A program made the translations under genes and the position numbers. A stretch of DNA of 64,000 bases. Origin: Ridgeia piscesae (Eukaryota > Annelida > Polychaeta > Sabellida > Siboglinidae). The first letter of the stretch is position 1. Each line of letters opens with the position of its first letter. Where the stretch lies: the NCBI GenBank assembly GCA_025642075.2, contig JAODUO010000187.1, positions 38,501 to 102,500 on the forward strand. The letters are read 5' to 3'. The notes under the pieces are model-generated. The model was not told the origin of the DNA. It ran no database searches and saw only the letters and a list, made by a program, of their open reading frames with translations. Of the stretch, positions 10,301 through 21,699 are shown one piece after another.

Positions 10301-12796
10301 GGATAAAGCACACCAATGTCGCGCGGGCGCGTACAGGAAGGACCGATAAAACTCGCCTCTACTTCATATGTTCCTAGAAAATAAATGAAACAAATCCGAA
10401 ACGTTGTATGTATGGATCCTATTATCTTCATAAACGAGCTCTACTAAGTTAATTACCAATAAATATGCAATTTTATTCATCAATTGTGTTATAAACCGCC
10501 TGCTATTTACGACAGTTGAAGTACCGAGACAAGAACCAGGTGGTTCGGACGACAGAGCGGACGGTGAGTTACAAGGAGCTCGTGCGCAAGGAGAAACACA
10601 ACGTGGAGACGGAGACGACGTTGGCGCTGAGACACGAGGCCGCCTCCGTCGCACACCGCTGTCTGGTCGAGGCGGCGCATCTTCTCCGCAAGCTGGACAG
10701 GCAGGGCGCACAGAAACTGATGCAGGTAACCACTCCAGATGGCCGTCTCGTGCTTGAGTTTTCTTATGTAAATCCGTATTTGTGACACGGCATTCTATGT
10801 AAAGATTTAAATGTGTTTATGAACTATCTGTAGCATTCTTCTTCCGAGTGGTCCCGCCCTCTAGACTACTCAATATTGATGGTGTGTAGACCTACTTCTG
10901 TAGCCCTTCTGATGTGACACACTATGGCCGAATCGTGCGTTTCACGACACACGTATATACGACATGACAAAAACTATTTGGATACAGGGCCATCGCAAAT
11001 GTTGCTTTGGAAGGCATTGGCGGCCATTTTTAAGATGGCTGCCAAAAACTTATTTTCCTCATCTCTTAATAACTGCGTCATCCAGAGCAGTAATTTTGGT
11101 CCAAAACATAGGTTTCGAGGTCATAGATTTCAAATGTGTTAGGTTTGACCTTCTCCGACATTCACATCATACATAAAAAAAATACAAGATAATAGAATAC
11201 CCACCCCAAGAGATATATGACTGAGCCTATATACACACAATTCATCAAACAGATATGGAATATAGCCGCATATGTCCTAAAATAACTATGCACTGATACA
11301 TGTTTGACTGGCATTGTAATCTTACCTGTACTTTACCTAACCGTCTGGTTTCAGTTTGTGCTGTCTTTCGACATACATCTGGTTTCAGTTTGTGCTGTCT
11401 TTCGACATACATCTGGTTTCAGTTTGTGCTGTCTTTCGACATACATCTGGTTTCAGTTTGTGCTGTCTTTCGACATACATCTGGTTTCAGTTTGTGCTGT
11501 CTTTCGACATACATCTGGTTTCAGTTTATGCTGTCTTTTGACATACATATGGTTTCAGTTTGTGTTATCTTTCGACATACATCTGGTTTCAGTTTGTGCT
11601 GTCTTTCAACATACATCTGGTTTCAGTTTGTGTTGTCTCTCGCCACGTCTCTGGCTTCAATATGTAGACACTTCTTAAGCTTATCAACGGCACTAGGATA
11701 TTTGATAGTGGCAATTTAGAACATAGCTGCACTATTTTGAATCGTATATAAATTATTTGTAATTGGTGTTATATTTTGCTACAACTTCTAGGTTCGTGAG
11801 TATACATGTGGCATAGAATAAACGTAAAATAGTAGTAGTAGTAGCTGTAGTAGTAGTAGTAGTAGTAGTAGCAGTAGCAGTAGCAGTAGCAGTAGCAGTA
11901 GCAGTAGCAGTAGCAGTAACAGTAGCAGTAGCAGTAGTAGCAGTAGTAGCAGTAGTAGCAGTAGTAGCAGTAGCAGTAGCAGTAGCAGTAGCAGTAGCAG
12001 TAGCAGTAGTAGTAGTAGTAGTAGTAGCTGTAGTAGTAGTAGTAGTAGTAGTAGTAATAGTAATAGTAATAGTAGCAGTAGCAGTAGCAGTAGCAGTAGC
12101 AGTAGTAGTAGGAGGAGGAGGAAGAGGAGGAGGAGCAGCAGCAGCAGCAATAGCAGCAGCAGCAGCAATAGCAGCAGCAGCAATAGCAGCAGCAGCAGCA
12201 ATAGCAGCAGTAAATTGCATTTATAATAATAAGCATAACTAACTGATTTTATCCTACAGCGCGCTGTTGACGACATCCGGGACCTTGGCGAGTACCAGAA
12301 GGAGACGCTCCACGCGGGCGAGCTGGCCCAGGAGGAGATGTCGGTGTACTTGGAGGCTATTGTCACGAACCTGGAGGCGTGCTCCCAACAAGTGGGTAAC
12401 ATCGCCGTCAACTGGGACGAGTCGTGGGCGCGTCTGTCGGCCATGGCGACGTCCTTCTCCCGTCACTCCCCGCCTGCATACGGCGTCTTTGTCGACGACA
12501 CCAAACTCTTCTCGTCGCCCGCCGTCAACGCGAGACTTCACGAGATCTGCTACGACCTGAAGGAGATCTACAGTGCGATGGGGCTGGCGACTGGGGCCCT
12601 GGACGACCGACAGACGCGACTAGAGCCGCCGCCACCGACGCCGCCTGAGAAACTCGTCGCAGACGACTTTGACTTCGCCGACGGCATGACGCTACTGGTC
12701 GGCCGCCTCGGCCAGGCGGTGGACGCGGGGAGCCGCGGTAAGGGAAGCGACCGTGTTGACGACACGACACCAAGCAAACTGGAACAGTGCGCATGA
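3443..12796 (+). CDS. VWA-domain protein (seven exons, complete, 604 aa)
   Basis: Exons: 3443-3479, 4698-4777, 7584-7886, 8620-8726, 9317-9857, 10516-10725 and 12260-12796 (stop TGA). All introns are GT-AG and all phases join, giving 1815 nt. The start is MASSLLSRYTDP at a GC-rich upstream region. Residues about 73-250 form a von Willebrand factor A domain with an intact metal-ion (MIDAS) set: DASLS at residues 79-83, Thr 156 in GPTNIS and Asp 188 in FTDGMP, so divalent-cation ligand binding is likely retained. After the domain comes a basic stretch (KKKRALKKK) and a helical C-terminal region. No signal peptide or membrane segment is visible, so an intracellular VWA protein is likelier than a matrix protein. 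The partner and pathway are unknown. Introns carry several satellites, and the exon 3 acceptor has a decayed upstream copy. No gene name is assigned. Confidence 0.85.
4206..4352. repeat. (GCAC)n / (CA)n microsatellite
   Basis: Tetranucleotide CACG run followed by pure CA dinucleotides, within intron 1 of the VWA gene. Confidence 0.95.
4778..4862. repeat. (GAGGGA)n hexanucleotide array beginning at a splice donor
   Basis: About 13 copies of GAGGGA. The array starts within a few bases of the donor of VWA exon 2 (GACAGG|gtgagagaggg), so the donor's own purine-rich sequence merges into the array. Confidence 0.93.
4990..6600. other. Intron 2 of the VWA gene, 5' half
   Basis: No supported exon. 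Short open frames here lack splice context or coding character. The sequence is mostly AT-rich and of low complexity. Confidence 0.5.
6486..6545 (-). other. Possible tRNA-derived SINE relic
   Basis: On the minus strand the segment GGTTCTAGGGTAGAGCATCG followed by GGACTCTCTGCC resembles the D-arm and anticodon-arm half of a tRNA (compare an ordinary GTAGAGC...GGACT arrangement). The acceptor stem and T-arm are not recognisable, so it cannot be a working tRNA. Confidence 0.25.
6620..6912. repeat. 22-bp minisatellite, about 13 copies
   Basis: Unit of the form gtagtacgtatgacgcggcc plus two bases, with the self-complementary core TACGTA in nearly every copy. Divergence rises towards the right end. 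Intronic to the VWA gene. Confidence 0.93.
7402..7490. repeat. 22-bp G-rich minisatellite, about 4 copies
   Basis: Near-identical units gaggtcagagggcgaggggg plus AC, about 90 bp upstream of VWA exon 3. A different family from the 22-bp array at 6620. Confidence 0.93.
7494..7629 (+). repeat. 68-bp duplication across the VWA exon 3 acceptor
   Basis: The sequence around the exon 3 acceptor (7562 onward) is a diverged copy of that at 7494 onward. Both contain AGCTGTGGATT, then TGAACGT and TTGGGAG / TGGGAGCTGTGTTC-type sequence. The real acceptor reads cttgcag|GTGAACGTG, whereas the upstream copy reads ggcatgcatATGAACGTA, with the acceptor AG lost. Confidence 0.7.
7887..8619 (+). other. Intron 3 of the VWA gene
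   Basis: AT-rich sequence with no supported exon. The following intron (8727-9316) contains a CACG microsatellite near 8770-8826 and nothing else that I recognise. Confidence 0.6.
9868..10515. other. Intron 5 of the VWA gene, possible reversed repeat insertion
   Basis: Just after the exon 5 donor is a short TCGAA pentamer run (tcgaatcgaatcgaataaaa), the kind of simple tail that ends some retroelements when read on the minus strand. The following 350 bp is moderately GC-rich but has no recognisable coding motif. Confidence 0.3.
11344..11645. repeat. 34-bp minisatellite, about 9 copies
   Basis: Unit tttcagtttgtgctgtcttt followed by cgacatacatctgg, nearly perfect until about 11540 and then diverging. 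It lies in the last intron of the VWA gene. Each unit is pyrimidine-rich and contains ttcag, so it resembles a weak acceptor. Confidence 0.94.
11829..12212. repeat. Triplet repeat tract (TAG/CAG/GCA)n, about 380 bp
   Basis: Interspersed TAG, CAG and AGG triplets ending about 48 bp before VWA exon 7 (12260). It occupies the region where the branch point and polypyrimidine tract of the last intron would normally lie upstream; the usable tract is probably the short tgattttatcctacag. Confidence 0.95.
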
Positions 12797-13535
12797 CGCC
12801 ATTCGTGCTTGGCACAGGCTGTCGCCACGTCATGGTGTGACTTTCGTTTTTTATGCTAGATAATTAAAATAATGTTTGTTTTAAGACATTGTTGACATCG
12901 CCATTCGTCGATGTTGTGCTGCGGGATCTCGACCTATGACGAGGGACTGTGGTGACTCTCACTTACGCTAGTTCGACCATCTGCCAGTGTAATAGACCAT
13001 ATTTACCAATATGTTGATAGCATTATCGAATCTGATTTTTATTTATGTATTGATGTAGAGTTGTAAGAAAAGGTACCAACGATAAACGTAATAGTAAATA
13101 ATCACACCGTCACAGTTGAGACTGCGTTAACAGTGGGCATTATCAAGGTAACGTTTCTGACTGAATTATTTGTTTTACCCTTTGTGCATATGGCAATCAT
13201 CCTCGTTTACGGTGGTCGGGGTTATTATTATCTAGTGTTAGTCATCACGACAGCAAAATGAGATCACGAAAGAGCAGTATAAATCAAGTTGCCATTAGTG
13301 GCGTCTCAGTTACTTCACCTAATGTATGGTAGCCATGACCATTTGTGATGTTGGCATATCAATAACATAACCCAAAGTCGTAATGAATATTTTTGTTCTT
13401 AATGCAAAATTGCTTTGGAAATGTTTGCTAAAAAGGTGAAAGAAGTAATCTTCACAATAGTTATAATCCGTGTAGTACATATATCAGCTAACTAAAACAA
13501 ACGTTGGAGTTTGATATCACATATTTATTATTTAT

Positions 13536-13575
<40 letters not shown>

Positions 13576-13690
13576 ACTATTATAATTTTACCAATTTGGT
13601 GAACGCACATTTGTATTCAGTTGCAGGAAGAAGTTCTTGTATGGTCTTAGAAGAAGTATGTTTTTTTTATATGTAAAGATATATATATAT

Positions 13691-13729
<39 letters not shown>

Positions 13730-14040
13730 TGAACTGTATGTATTAAATTGTTTCTTTTACTTGCATATATAGCAAACAGAATATATTGTAAGCAATTATG
13801 CTACATGGATATTTGTTAACCTATTTATATTTGGTGTAGTTTGTGCAAAGTGTAAAAATGTGTAATACAGAAAACATGTGTCAGAAACATTCATTTTATG
13901 TATTTTCATAATAACACAGTATCATTTGTTACCAAAGGTAGCACGTGTCAATAAACGTAACCAACACATACATTTTAACGTTATAATGTATACAGTTATA
14001 TATTTTTTATCGACATATCATTTGATGTAATGTGTGTATG
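12797..14040. other. 3' flank of the VWA gene with (TA)n tracts
   Basis: Probable 3' UTR and intergenic DNA. It contains TA dinucleotide tracts at about 13544-13572 and 13680-13728 and no other gene that I can support. Confidence 0.6.
13950..13955 (+). terminator. Candidate polyadenylation signal of the VWA gene
   Basis: AATAAA about 1.15 kb downstream of the VWA stop codon. A shorter 3' UTR ending at another site is possible. Confidence 0.3.
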
Positions 14041-14043
14041 TAC

Positions 14044-14076
14044 ATACATAAACACACACACCCACACACACACGCG

Positions 14077-14133
<57 letters not shown>

Positions 14134-14203
14134 ACATATATACATATATACATACATACATATATACAAACTTAAATACATACAATAATACATACATACA
14201 GTA

Positions 14204-14234
<31 letters not shown>

Positions 14235-14355
14235 CATACATAATACATACAATAATACATGCATACATAGTACATACATACAATTGATACAACCATACAT
14301 ACATATATACATACACGCACTCACAATACATACATACATACATAGTTACATACAT
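14044..14355. repeat. (CA)n, (TA)n and (TACA)n microsatellite complex
   Basis: CA-rich run, then TA dinucleotides to about 14130, then imperfect TACA tetranucleotides to about 14355. Confidence 0.93.
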
Positions 14356-14603
14356 ACAATTAAGCCTACATGAGAACGCATGCGCGCACACACCCACATA
14401 CAAATCCCAAACTCTTCTTCATCATAAGTGCATACTCTGGAGTATGTCCACACTGTTATGTTCATAGAATGTCTGAAACGATATTTATATGTCCTCTGTT
14501 TTGTAATGTAGACCTTGTTGGAATATCGTCAGCATCGTCTGTGTAGGTGACACCTCAACCTGTGACACCCGTCGTAGAGTCGTCTCTGTCAACAGCCTGC
14601 CTC

Positions 14604-15328
14604 TGAGCGGGTCATCAGGCAAAGCGGGTCATCAGGCAAAGCGGGTCATCAGGCAAAGCGGGTCATCAGGCAAAGCGGGTCATCAGGCAAAGCGGGTCAT
14701 CAGGCAAAGCGGGTCATCAGGCAGTGCGGGTCTTCAGATAGAGCGTGTCATCAGATAGAGCGGGTCTTCAGATAGAGCGTGTCATCAGGCAGAGCGGGTC
14801 ATCAGATAGAGTGGGTCATCAGATAGAGCGGGTCATCAGGCAAAGCGGGTCTTCAGATAGAGCGTGCCATCAGATCGAGCGGGTCATCAGGCAGAGCGGG
14901 TCTTCAGATCGAGCGGGTCATCAGGCAGAGCGGGTCATCAGATAGAGCGGGTCATCAGGCAAAGCGGGTCTTCCGATAGAGCGTGCCATCAGATCGAGCG
15001 GGTCATCATGCAGAGCGGGTCATCAGGCAGAGCGGGTCATCAGATAGAGCGTGCCATCAGATAGAGCGGGTCATCAGATAGAGCGGGTCATCAGGCAGAG
15101 CGGGTCATCAGATAGAGCGGGTCATCAGATAGAGCGGGTCATCAGATAGAGCGGGTCATCAGGTAGAGCGGGTCATCAGGGAGAGCGGGTCATCAGGTAG
15201 AGCGGGTCATCAGGCAAGAGCGGGTATTCAAGTAGAGCGGGTCATCAGGCACAGCGGGTATTCAGGTAGAGCGGGTCATCGGGTAGAGCGGGTCATCAGG
15301 TAGAGCGGGTCATCAGGTAGAGCGCGGG
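14604..15328. repeat. 17-bp minisatellite, about 42 copies
   Basis: Two main unit types alternate: agcgggtcatcaggcaa and agcgggtcatcagatag. The left end is homogeneous and the right end mixed. The array runs into the last coding codons of the minus-strand CUB-LDLa gene, whose TGA stop (15315-15313) is supplied by the tcatcagg part of a unit. Confidence 0.94.
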
Positions 15329-16389
15329 GTCAGCGCCGGCGAGGATGCAGAGCTGCCCGGGGGTGTTTTCACGGGCGGCACGTCCAGCTTCACGCCGTCT
15401 GACGTCGGCACGACCTTCGAGTCTCCCGCCGGCCTGTGGCGATGCATTCGCGCCCGTTTCTTGGCGTCGTCCACCTGCTTCCGGTACTCGTTCTCAGCGC
15501 GCCGTTTCAGGAAGATCTCGAGGAAGCCGACTCCGAAGAAGACGAGCAAGAAGATACCGACGCCGATAGCAAGGCCAACGAGGAGACGGGTGCCCTGGGC
15601 TGATAGACAGACACGATACGTGGACAACGACGGACTTGTGACAAGAAAAGACACGTATGACATAGAAATACGACTTAAAACTCAAACAAACTATACTCGG
15701 TACTTGCAAACAATAATAACAAATCCAGCTAAAAACGTGATTTTTGCATTATAAAATAGCATAACATAATAACCAGTCTGTTGGATCTATGGGTTTAATT
15801 TGGCGCTTTTATTAAAAGTCAGTTTGTTTATTTATTAAGAAATGTTGCTTGACGCTATAGAATTTATGTGCTCATTTTTATATAGCACTTTCAATAAACT
15901 CGCAAACTAATCGATATTATTACGTCAGAAAAAATGCATATAAATGGTGCATGACACTAAATGTTAATACTCATAGTGGTAGTGCTTAGTGCAATCAGAA
16001 TAAAAAACGTGTCTGTAATCAGAATCGGTATCAACATAGGGCGGGTGAAATTGAATCTGAAAAAGTTTTGTTACTGGCAATGCTATAACGTAGGTGCAAA
16101 CCGAATAACAATATTAGTTGGAATCAGAATTACTGATGTCAAATAAAACATTGGTTTGATACAAACAATGGCTACAGCAAGTGAACCCCAGAGCCCACTG
16201 ATAGAACATCATCGTTACATGAGTGGAGATAACGATGATCCTATCAAGGCGATGGTCATAAGATGATTTATATTTTCCGGGCGTTATAAATGTGACGTTT
16301 CTGAGCATGCGCGATAAATGTAAATTCAACAATGTGCAGCGAAATGCAAAGCATTTATGATATAAATACCACGGGCTGTTCGTTACAAC

Positions 16390-16461
<72 letters not shown>

Positions 16462-18308
16462 GCCTTTTTCGAAAACATTAACACGAGGCAAACAAGTTTC
16501 AAGACATGTTTTGAAAGCATGCACAAATCACGTGACTGTAGTGCGCCATAATCCGTGACAGTGATTTGGACATTTATCGCGCATGCACAGAAACGTCACC
16601 CGGATAGTTAATAGCGCCCGAAAATATGTAATCGCGACAGTGAATGCCGCAATGACCGTCACGTACACCAGTGGAAGCCGCCACACTCGAACTCGTCACA
16701 GCCCGGCCCGTCACACCCGCAGTCGTTGTAGTCGTCACACCGGTAGGCCAGGCTGATACACTCCTGGTTGGCACATCGCATCTTCACCGGCTGACAGTCT
16801 GTGGGTACAGGTAGATACAGGCAGTTTGTGGGTACAGGTATAAACAGACAGTCTGTGGGTACAGGTAGATACAGGCAGTTTGTGGGTACAGGTAGATACA
16901 GGCAGTTTGTGGGTACAGGTAGATATGACAGTCTGTGGGTACAGGTAGATACAGGCAGTTTGTGGGTACAGGTATAAACAGACAGTCTGTGAATACAGGT
17001 AGATACAGACAGTCTGTGGGTACAGGTAGAAACAGACTGTCTGTGGGTACAGGTAGATAGACAGTCTGTGGGTACAGGTAGATACAGACAGTTTGTGGGT
17101 ACAGGTAGATACAGACAGTGTGTGGGTACAGGTAGATACACACAGTCTGTGGATACAGGTAGATACAGACAGTCTGTGGGTAAAGGTAGATACAGACAGT
17201 TTGTGGGTACAGGTATGATACAGACAGTCTGTGGTACAGGTAGATACAGACAGTCTGTGGGTACAGGTAGATACAGACAGTCTGTGGATACAGGTAGATA
17301 CAGACAGTCTGTGTGGTACAGGTAGATACAGACAGTCTGTGGGTACAGGTAGATACAGACAGTCTGTGGGTACAGGTAGATACAGACAGTCTGTGGGTAC
17401 AGGTAGATACAGACAGTCTGTGGATAAAGGTAGATACAGACAGTCTGTGGATACAGGTAGATACAGACAGTCTGTGGGTACAGGTAGATACAGACAGTCT
17501 GTGGATACAAGGTAGATACAGACAGTCTGTGGGTACAGGTAGATACAGACAGTCTGTGGTACAGGTAGATACAGACAGTCTGTGGATACAGGTAGATACA
17601 GACAGTCTGTGGGTACAGGTAGATACAGACAGTCTGTGGGTACAGGTAGATACAGACAGTCTGTGGATACAGGTAGATACAGACAGTCTGTGGATACAGG
17701 TAGATACAGACAGTCTGTGGGTACAGGTAGATACAGACAGTCTGTGGGTACAGGTAGATACAGACAGTCTGTGGGTACAGGTAGATACAGACAGTCTGTG
17801 GATACAGGTAGATACAGACAGTCTGTGGATACATGTAGATACAGACAGTCTGTGGTACATGTAGATACAGACAGTCTGTGGGTACAGGTAGATACAGACA
17901 GTCTGTGGATACAGGTAGATACAGACAGTCTGTGGGTACAAGTAGATACAGACTGTCTGTGGGGTACAGGTAGATACACACAGTCTGTGGATACAGGTAG
18001 ATACAGACAGTCTGTGGATACAGGTAATACAGACAGTCTGTGGGTACAGGTATATACAGACAGTCTGTTGATACAGGTAGATACAGACAGTCTGTGGGTA
18101 CAGGTAGATACAGACAGTATGTGGATACAGGTAGATACAGACAGTCTGTTGATACAGGTAGATACAGACAGTCTGTGGGGTACAGGTAGATACACACAGT
18201 CTGTGGATACAGGTAGATACAGACAATCTGTGGGGCACAAGTAGATACAGACAGTTTGTGGGGTACAGATAGATACAGACAGTTTGCGGACACAGGTGTG
18301 TGTGTGTG

Positions 18309-18340
<32 letters not shown>

Positions 18341-18632
18341 ATTGGTGTGTGTGTGTTGTTGTGGTTGTGTGGTGGTTATATAAATATATATATATATATA
18401 TATAAAATATATATATATTATAAGAAATGTGTGTTTGTGGTGTGTCTTGTGTCTGTGATGCCTGTGGTTGTTTGTTTTGTGTGAATGCGTGTATATTTGC
18501 GTAGCTGCAAAGCCCCCCCAAAAAACGTGTATGTGTGTAGGTATGTTAGGTATTTATTTAGCTTAGTCTATTGGGCTATGCTTACCTGGTACTTGGGGAA
18601 ACGTCTATTACCTAGAAACCGGTTCTAAATGC

Positions 18633-18676
<44 letters not shown>

Positions 18677-18761
18677 TAGTATATAATATATTATATTATT
18701 ATACATATATATAATATTATCATATGAATTATAATTCATTATATATGTTATATTAATATGA

Positions 18762-18804
<43 letters not shown>

Positions 18805-21657
18805 CATATGTGTATAATTTATATATTATGTAGTCGAATGGGAAATGAATGGCCATCTCACTTTACCATCATCGTCACATCATATGTTGGATGCGCGCGA
18901 ATGTACCATACGCATGCACACGTTTAGTTAGACGAAGCTGAATTGAAATAATTGCCATTATAGCAGACACAGCCGATACCGATGTACGGACACTGTGAGA
19001 GATTATGAACCAGAATGTTGATAGTATCACCCGTCGTGTCCGACTCCACTGTGGTCCAAATTGCCTTGAATCCGGAGTTGCTGCCTCGGTAGTTTGTCTT
19101 GAAGCGGACCCACACCCATCGCCTGGACGGCGGCAACGACACCGGCGTGGAAGAGAAACACTCCCGGAAGATGACGGGCGACGTACCGCTCCCGTTCCGT
19201 ATCTGCATTACGACCGAGTTCACAATTACGTGCGCTGTCTGTATCGGTCTCATTGTGTCTGTCTAAATAAGATGCAATCTAAGATGTCACTATAATTATC
19301 GAAAGTCATACTTTGTATTTAATAGCATTAATTAGTTGCAGTTACATTGCTACATTTGTATGTTATATGCTACTATGGCATTACTAAAGACTACTTTGTT
19401 TGTATCCTGCAGGGAAACTGCATTTCTGCCAATGTGCTGCATACAGTATTTTTAACATAAACATTCAGAGGTAAATATAGCATTACAAATCACACTAAAA
19501 CACACACATATAAATATTTGAAAAAAAACACATTCAAAACACTCCAATATATTGATATAAGCAATTAAAAATCGCCCTCCCCACACACACACACACACAT
19601 TCATCCATTCACTAGTTGCCATCGCCAGTTCTATATCTCCTCAATAATTTTGTGGATTTAGACATATTGAATTAGACGAGATTTTCTTGACTACGGGGTA
19701 ACTCCTGTTTTGAATACAAGAAAATTATGTTATATTATTTAGTTTTTGTTGTTTCCAGACACGACCAACAAAACAACATTCTGATGAATATATGTGTTCT
19801 CGAAAGCGAATGAAGAAATGCAACTGTTTGCGATATTGGTTATCACGATGTGTAAACATTCATGGATGATCGATTCTCGACTGACCTCGACAAAATCGAC
19901 GCATTGACCAGTAGAGTTCGCTTGACCGTTCACTGCAACGACAGTCATCGCAATTATGTTGTTCTTAGGTGCTTGAAGTTGCCATATGCAGTGTGTGCCA
20001 TCGGCGTAATGGTTCGGGTAGTTTGGCGATTGAAAGCTCCCGGATGTTTCCGTCAGCTTCAGAAAACCTCCGCAAGTCGCTGCAACAATACAACGTGTTA
20101 TATTGGCAACTGCCTGTGTGCGTGTGCGTGTGCGTGTGCGTGTGCGTGTGCGTGTGCGTGTGCGTGTGCGTGTGCGTGTGCGTGTGCGTGTGCGTGTGTA
20201 TGAGTGTGCGCGTGTGCGTGTGCGTGTGCGTGTGCGTGTGCGTGTGTGCGTGGCGTGTGCGTGTGCGTGTGCGTGTGCGTGTGCGTGTGCGTGTGCGTGT
20301 GTATTGGCTGTGTGTGCGTGTGCGTGTGCGTGTGCGTGTGCGTGTGCGTGTGCGTGTGCGTGTGTATGAGTGTGCGCGTGTGCGTGTGCGTGTGCATGTA
20401 TGCGTATGCCCATGCATTTTCAATGCCGTTTTTACACTACTCTCACTTGAACTAATCGTATTTTTTCAACTAACAATGCATTGGTGAAAGAAATGAATAA
20501 CTTGTTTGGCGACTGATGTGCATTATAATAAGCTTTGTTATCATGTCAGTTAAATTCATTTCAATATGAGTTATTCAAACAGCATTCAAAAAACATCACA
20601 AGTTAAGACCAGGTCAACAAGCTGTACATATACTGTTGTTTGAAGGGAATACACAGGAAGTTAAAAACTTGTAGTAATATGTATCCTCAAATACAAGTGG
20701 TTTTTTTCACAACCATAATATAAGAAATCACAACATGTGTAAATATTGCACACATCGTTAATGCTTACACGTATAAGAAAGAAAACAATGTAAACAGAAT
20801 TACTGATACAATCCCTAGTTCACTAGTCCCATTAAAATGATTATTGTAAAATAAATTGATGCATACAAGGAATTATAGTATAGTTCTGATACATTAGTCA
20901 TCAGTTGCAAAGATAGTTGAAATTGTATATGCATTATTCATTCATAAGTATTGCCTTCTCCCTACGACTGAGACCTTATTGTTTTCATGTTAGTTAGTTC
21001 AACATGCAAGACATTTCAGAGACGTACGCCACACACAAAAAGACACATGGCTCTAACATTTAAGGTGACACAGCGCCTAATTGATTTTTAAGACGTGTTA
21101 TTACTGAAATATTGTTTTCACAAAATGTTGTAGTATATTAGCTAGTGACATGCAGTGGTATGTTTTATACATAAACATGGCTGTTTTGACTAGATCCCGA
21201 AATTTTCATGTATGCGACCTGTAGAAAAGAGGAGTTGTGTCGTCAAGACGACCTGCCCCACATAGAAGTCTCATTGCTGTCTTTTGGAGTACGACAATTG
21301 AGATAAGTGTTTCCCCGGATTTCAAAAGTCAAAGCAAATTGATAGTGAATATATTCCACAGACTAACAAGCGGCGACCGCGGGTAAATACAAACAAATTA
21401 ATAAAATCACTTGCTGTTTATCTAACTCCTTAGCAACTGCTTCTATATAGAAAGCCATCGTGTTTCCTCAAGAGTAAGATGTTCTCGGAGAGTGCTGAAC
21501 TCACGTGACTGCGGAGTGCTAAACTGCGAGAGTACGTAACGCAATAGTTACCCACTGATGTCGTCAACACAGCCGCCAGGCTTAGCGTTAGCAGGGCCCA
21601 GGTTTTATCTGGAAGGTAAGAGGGAGAAAACGTGCAAAACGAGAAAACAACATGCAT
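15313..21657 (-). CDS. Single-pass membrane protein with CUB and LDL-receptor class A domains (five exons, about 308 aa)
   Basis: Exons on the minus strand: 21657-21552, 20079-19886, 19238-19031, 16798-16667 and 15599-15313, with matching phases 1, 0, 1, 1. Exon 1 gives a hydrophobic signal segment (WALLTLSLAAVLTTSVGA). Its start is uncertain, because an acceptor at 21608 would allow an earlier non-visible first exon. Exons 2 and 3 encode one CUB domain with four Cys (TCGG, THC, GQC, REC) and the markers SPNYPNHY and SGFKAIW. Exon 4 encodes an LDLa-type module (MRCANQEC, RCDDYNDC, CDEFEC), which normally binds calcium and ligands. Exon 5 has the membrane span GLAIGVGIFLLVFFGVGFL, then a basic stop-transfer KRR and a Pro/Ser-rich tail of about 65 residues. 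The CUB-LDLa pairing recalls Neto-type receptor auxiliary proteins, but with one CUB only, so I assign no name. A large 27-bp array abuts the LDLa exon acceptor. Confidence 0.8.
16391..16455. repeat. (TA)n microsatellite
   Basis: Pure TA dinucleotides in the last intron of the CUB-LDLa gene. Confidence 0.97.
16793..18292. repeat. 27-bp minisatellite, about 55 copies, starting at the LDLa exon acceptor
   Basis: Plus-strand unit ctgtgggtacaggtagatac followed by agacagt. On the minus strand each unit ends in tgtacccacag|ACTGT, which is the same sequence as the acceptor and first five bases of the LDLa exon at 16798. Some units are 26 or 28 bp. No stop occurs in any frame of the unit, so very long open frames on the minus strand are a by-product and not evidence of coding. 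Confidence 0.95.
18293..18800. repeat. (GT)n and several (TA)n tracts
   Basis: GT run at about 18297-18340, TA-rich runs at about 18378-18420, 18637-18680 and 18765-18800, separated by AT-rich unique sequence. Intronic to the CUB-LDLa gene. Confidence 0.9.
20107..20392. repeat. (GTGTGC)n hexanucleotide array
   Basis: Regular GTGCGT hexamers with a few interruptions (for example gtgtatgagtgtgcgcg, present twice about 170 bp apart). It begins about 28 bp upstream of the acceptor of the first CUB exon on the minus strand. Confidence 0.95.
20420..21540 (-). other. Intron 1 of the CUB-LDLa gene
   Basis: AT-rich sequence with no supported exon or recognisable repeat. Confidence 0.6.
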
Positions 21658-21699
21658 GATTGATCGGCCGTTATAATTATATAGGCCAAGTGATGAAAT

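Noticed and set aside
16659..18521. Minus-strand frames of 480-620 codons rich in LYLPVPTDC
   Set aside because: Stop-free in all three frames because of the 27-bp unit composition. Only the final 132 bases (LDLa exon) have independent support.
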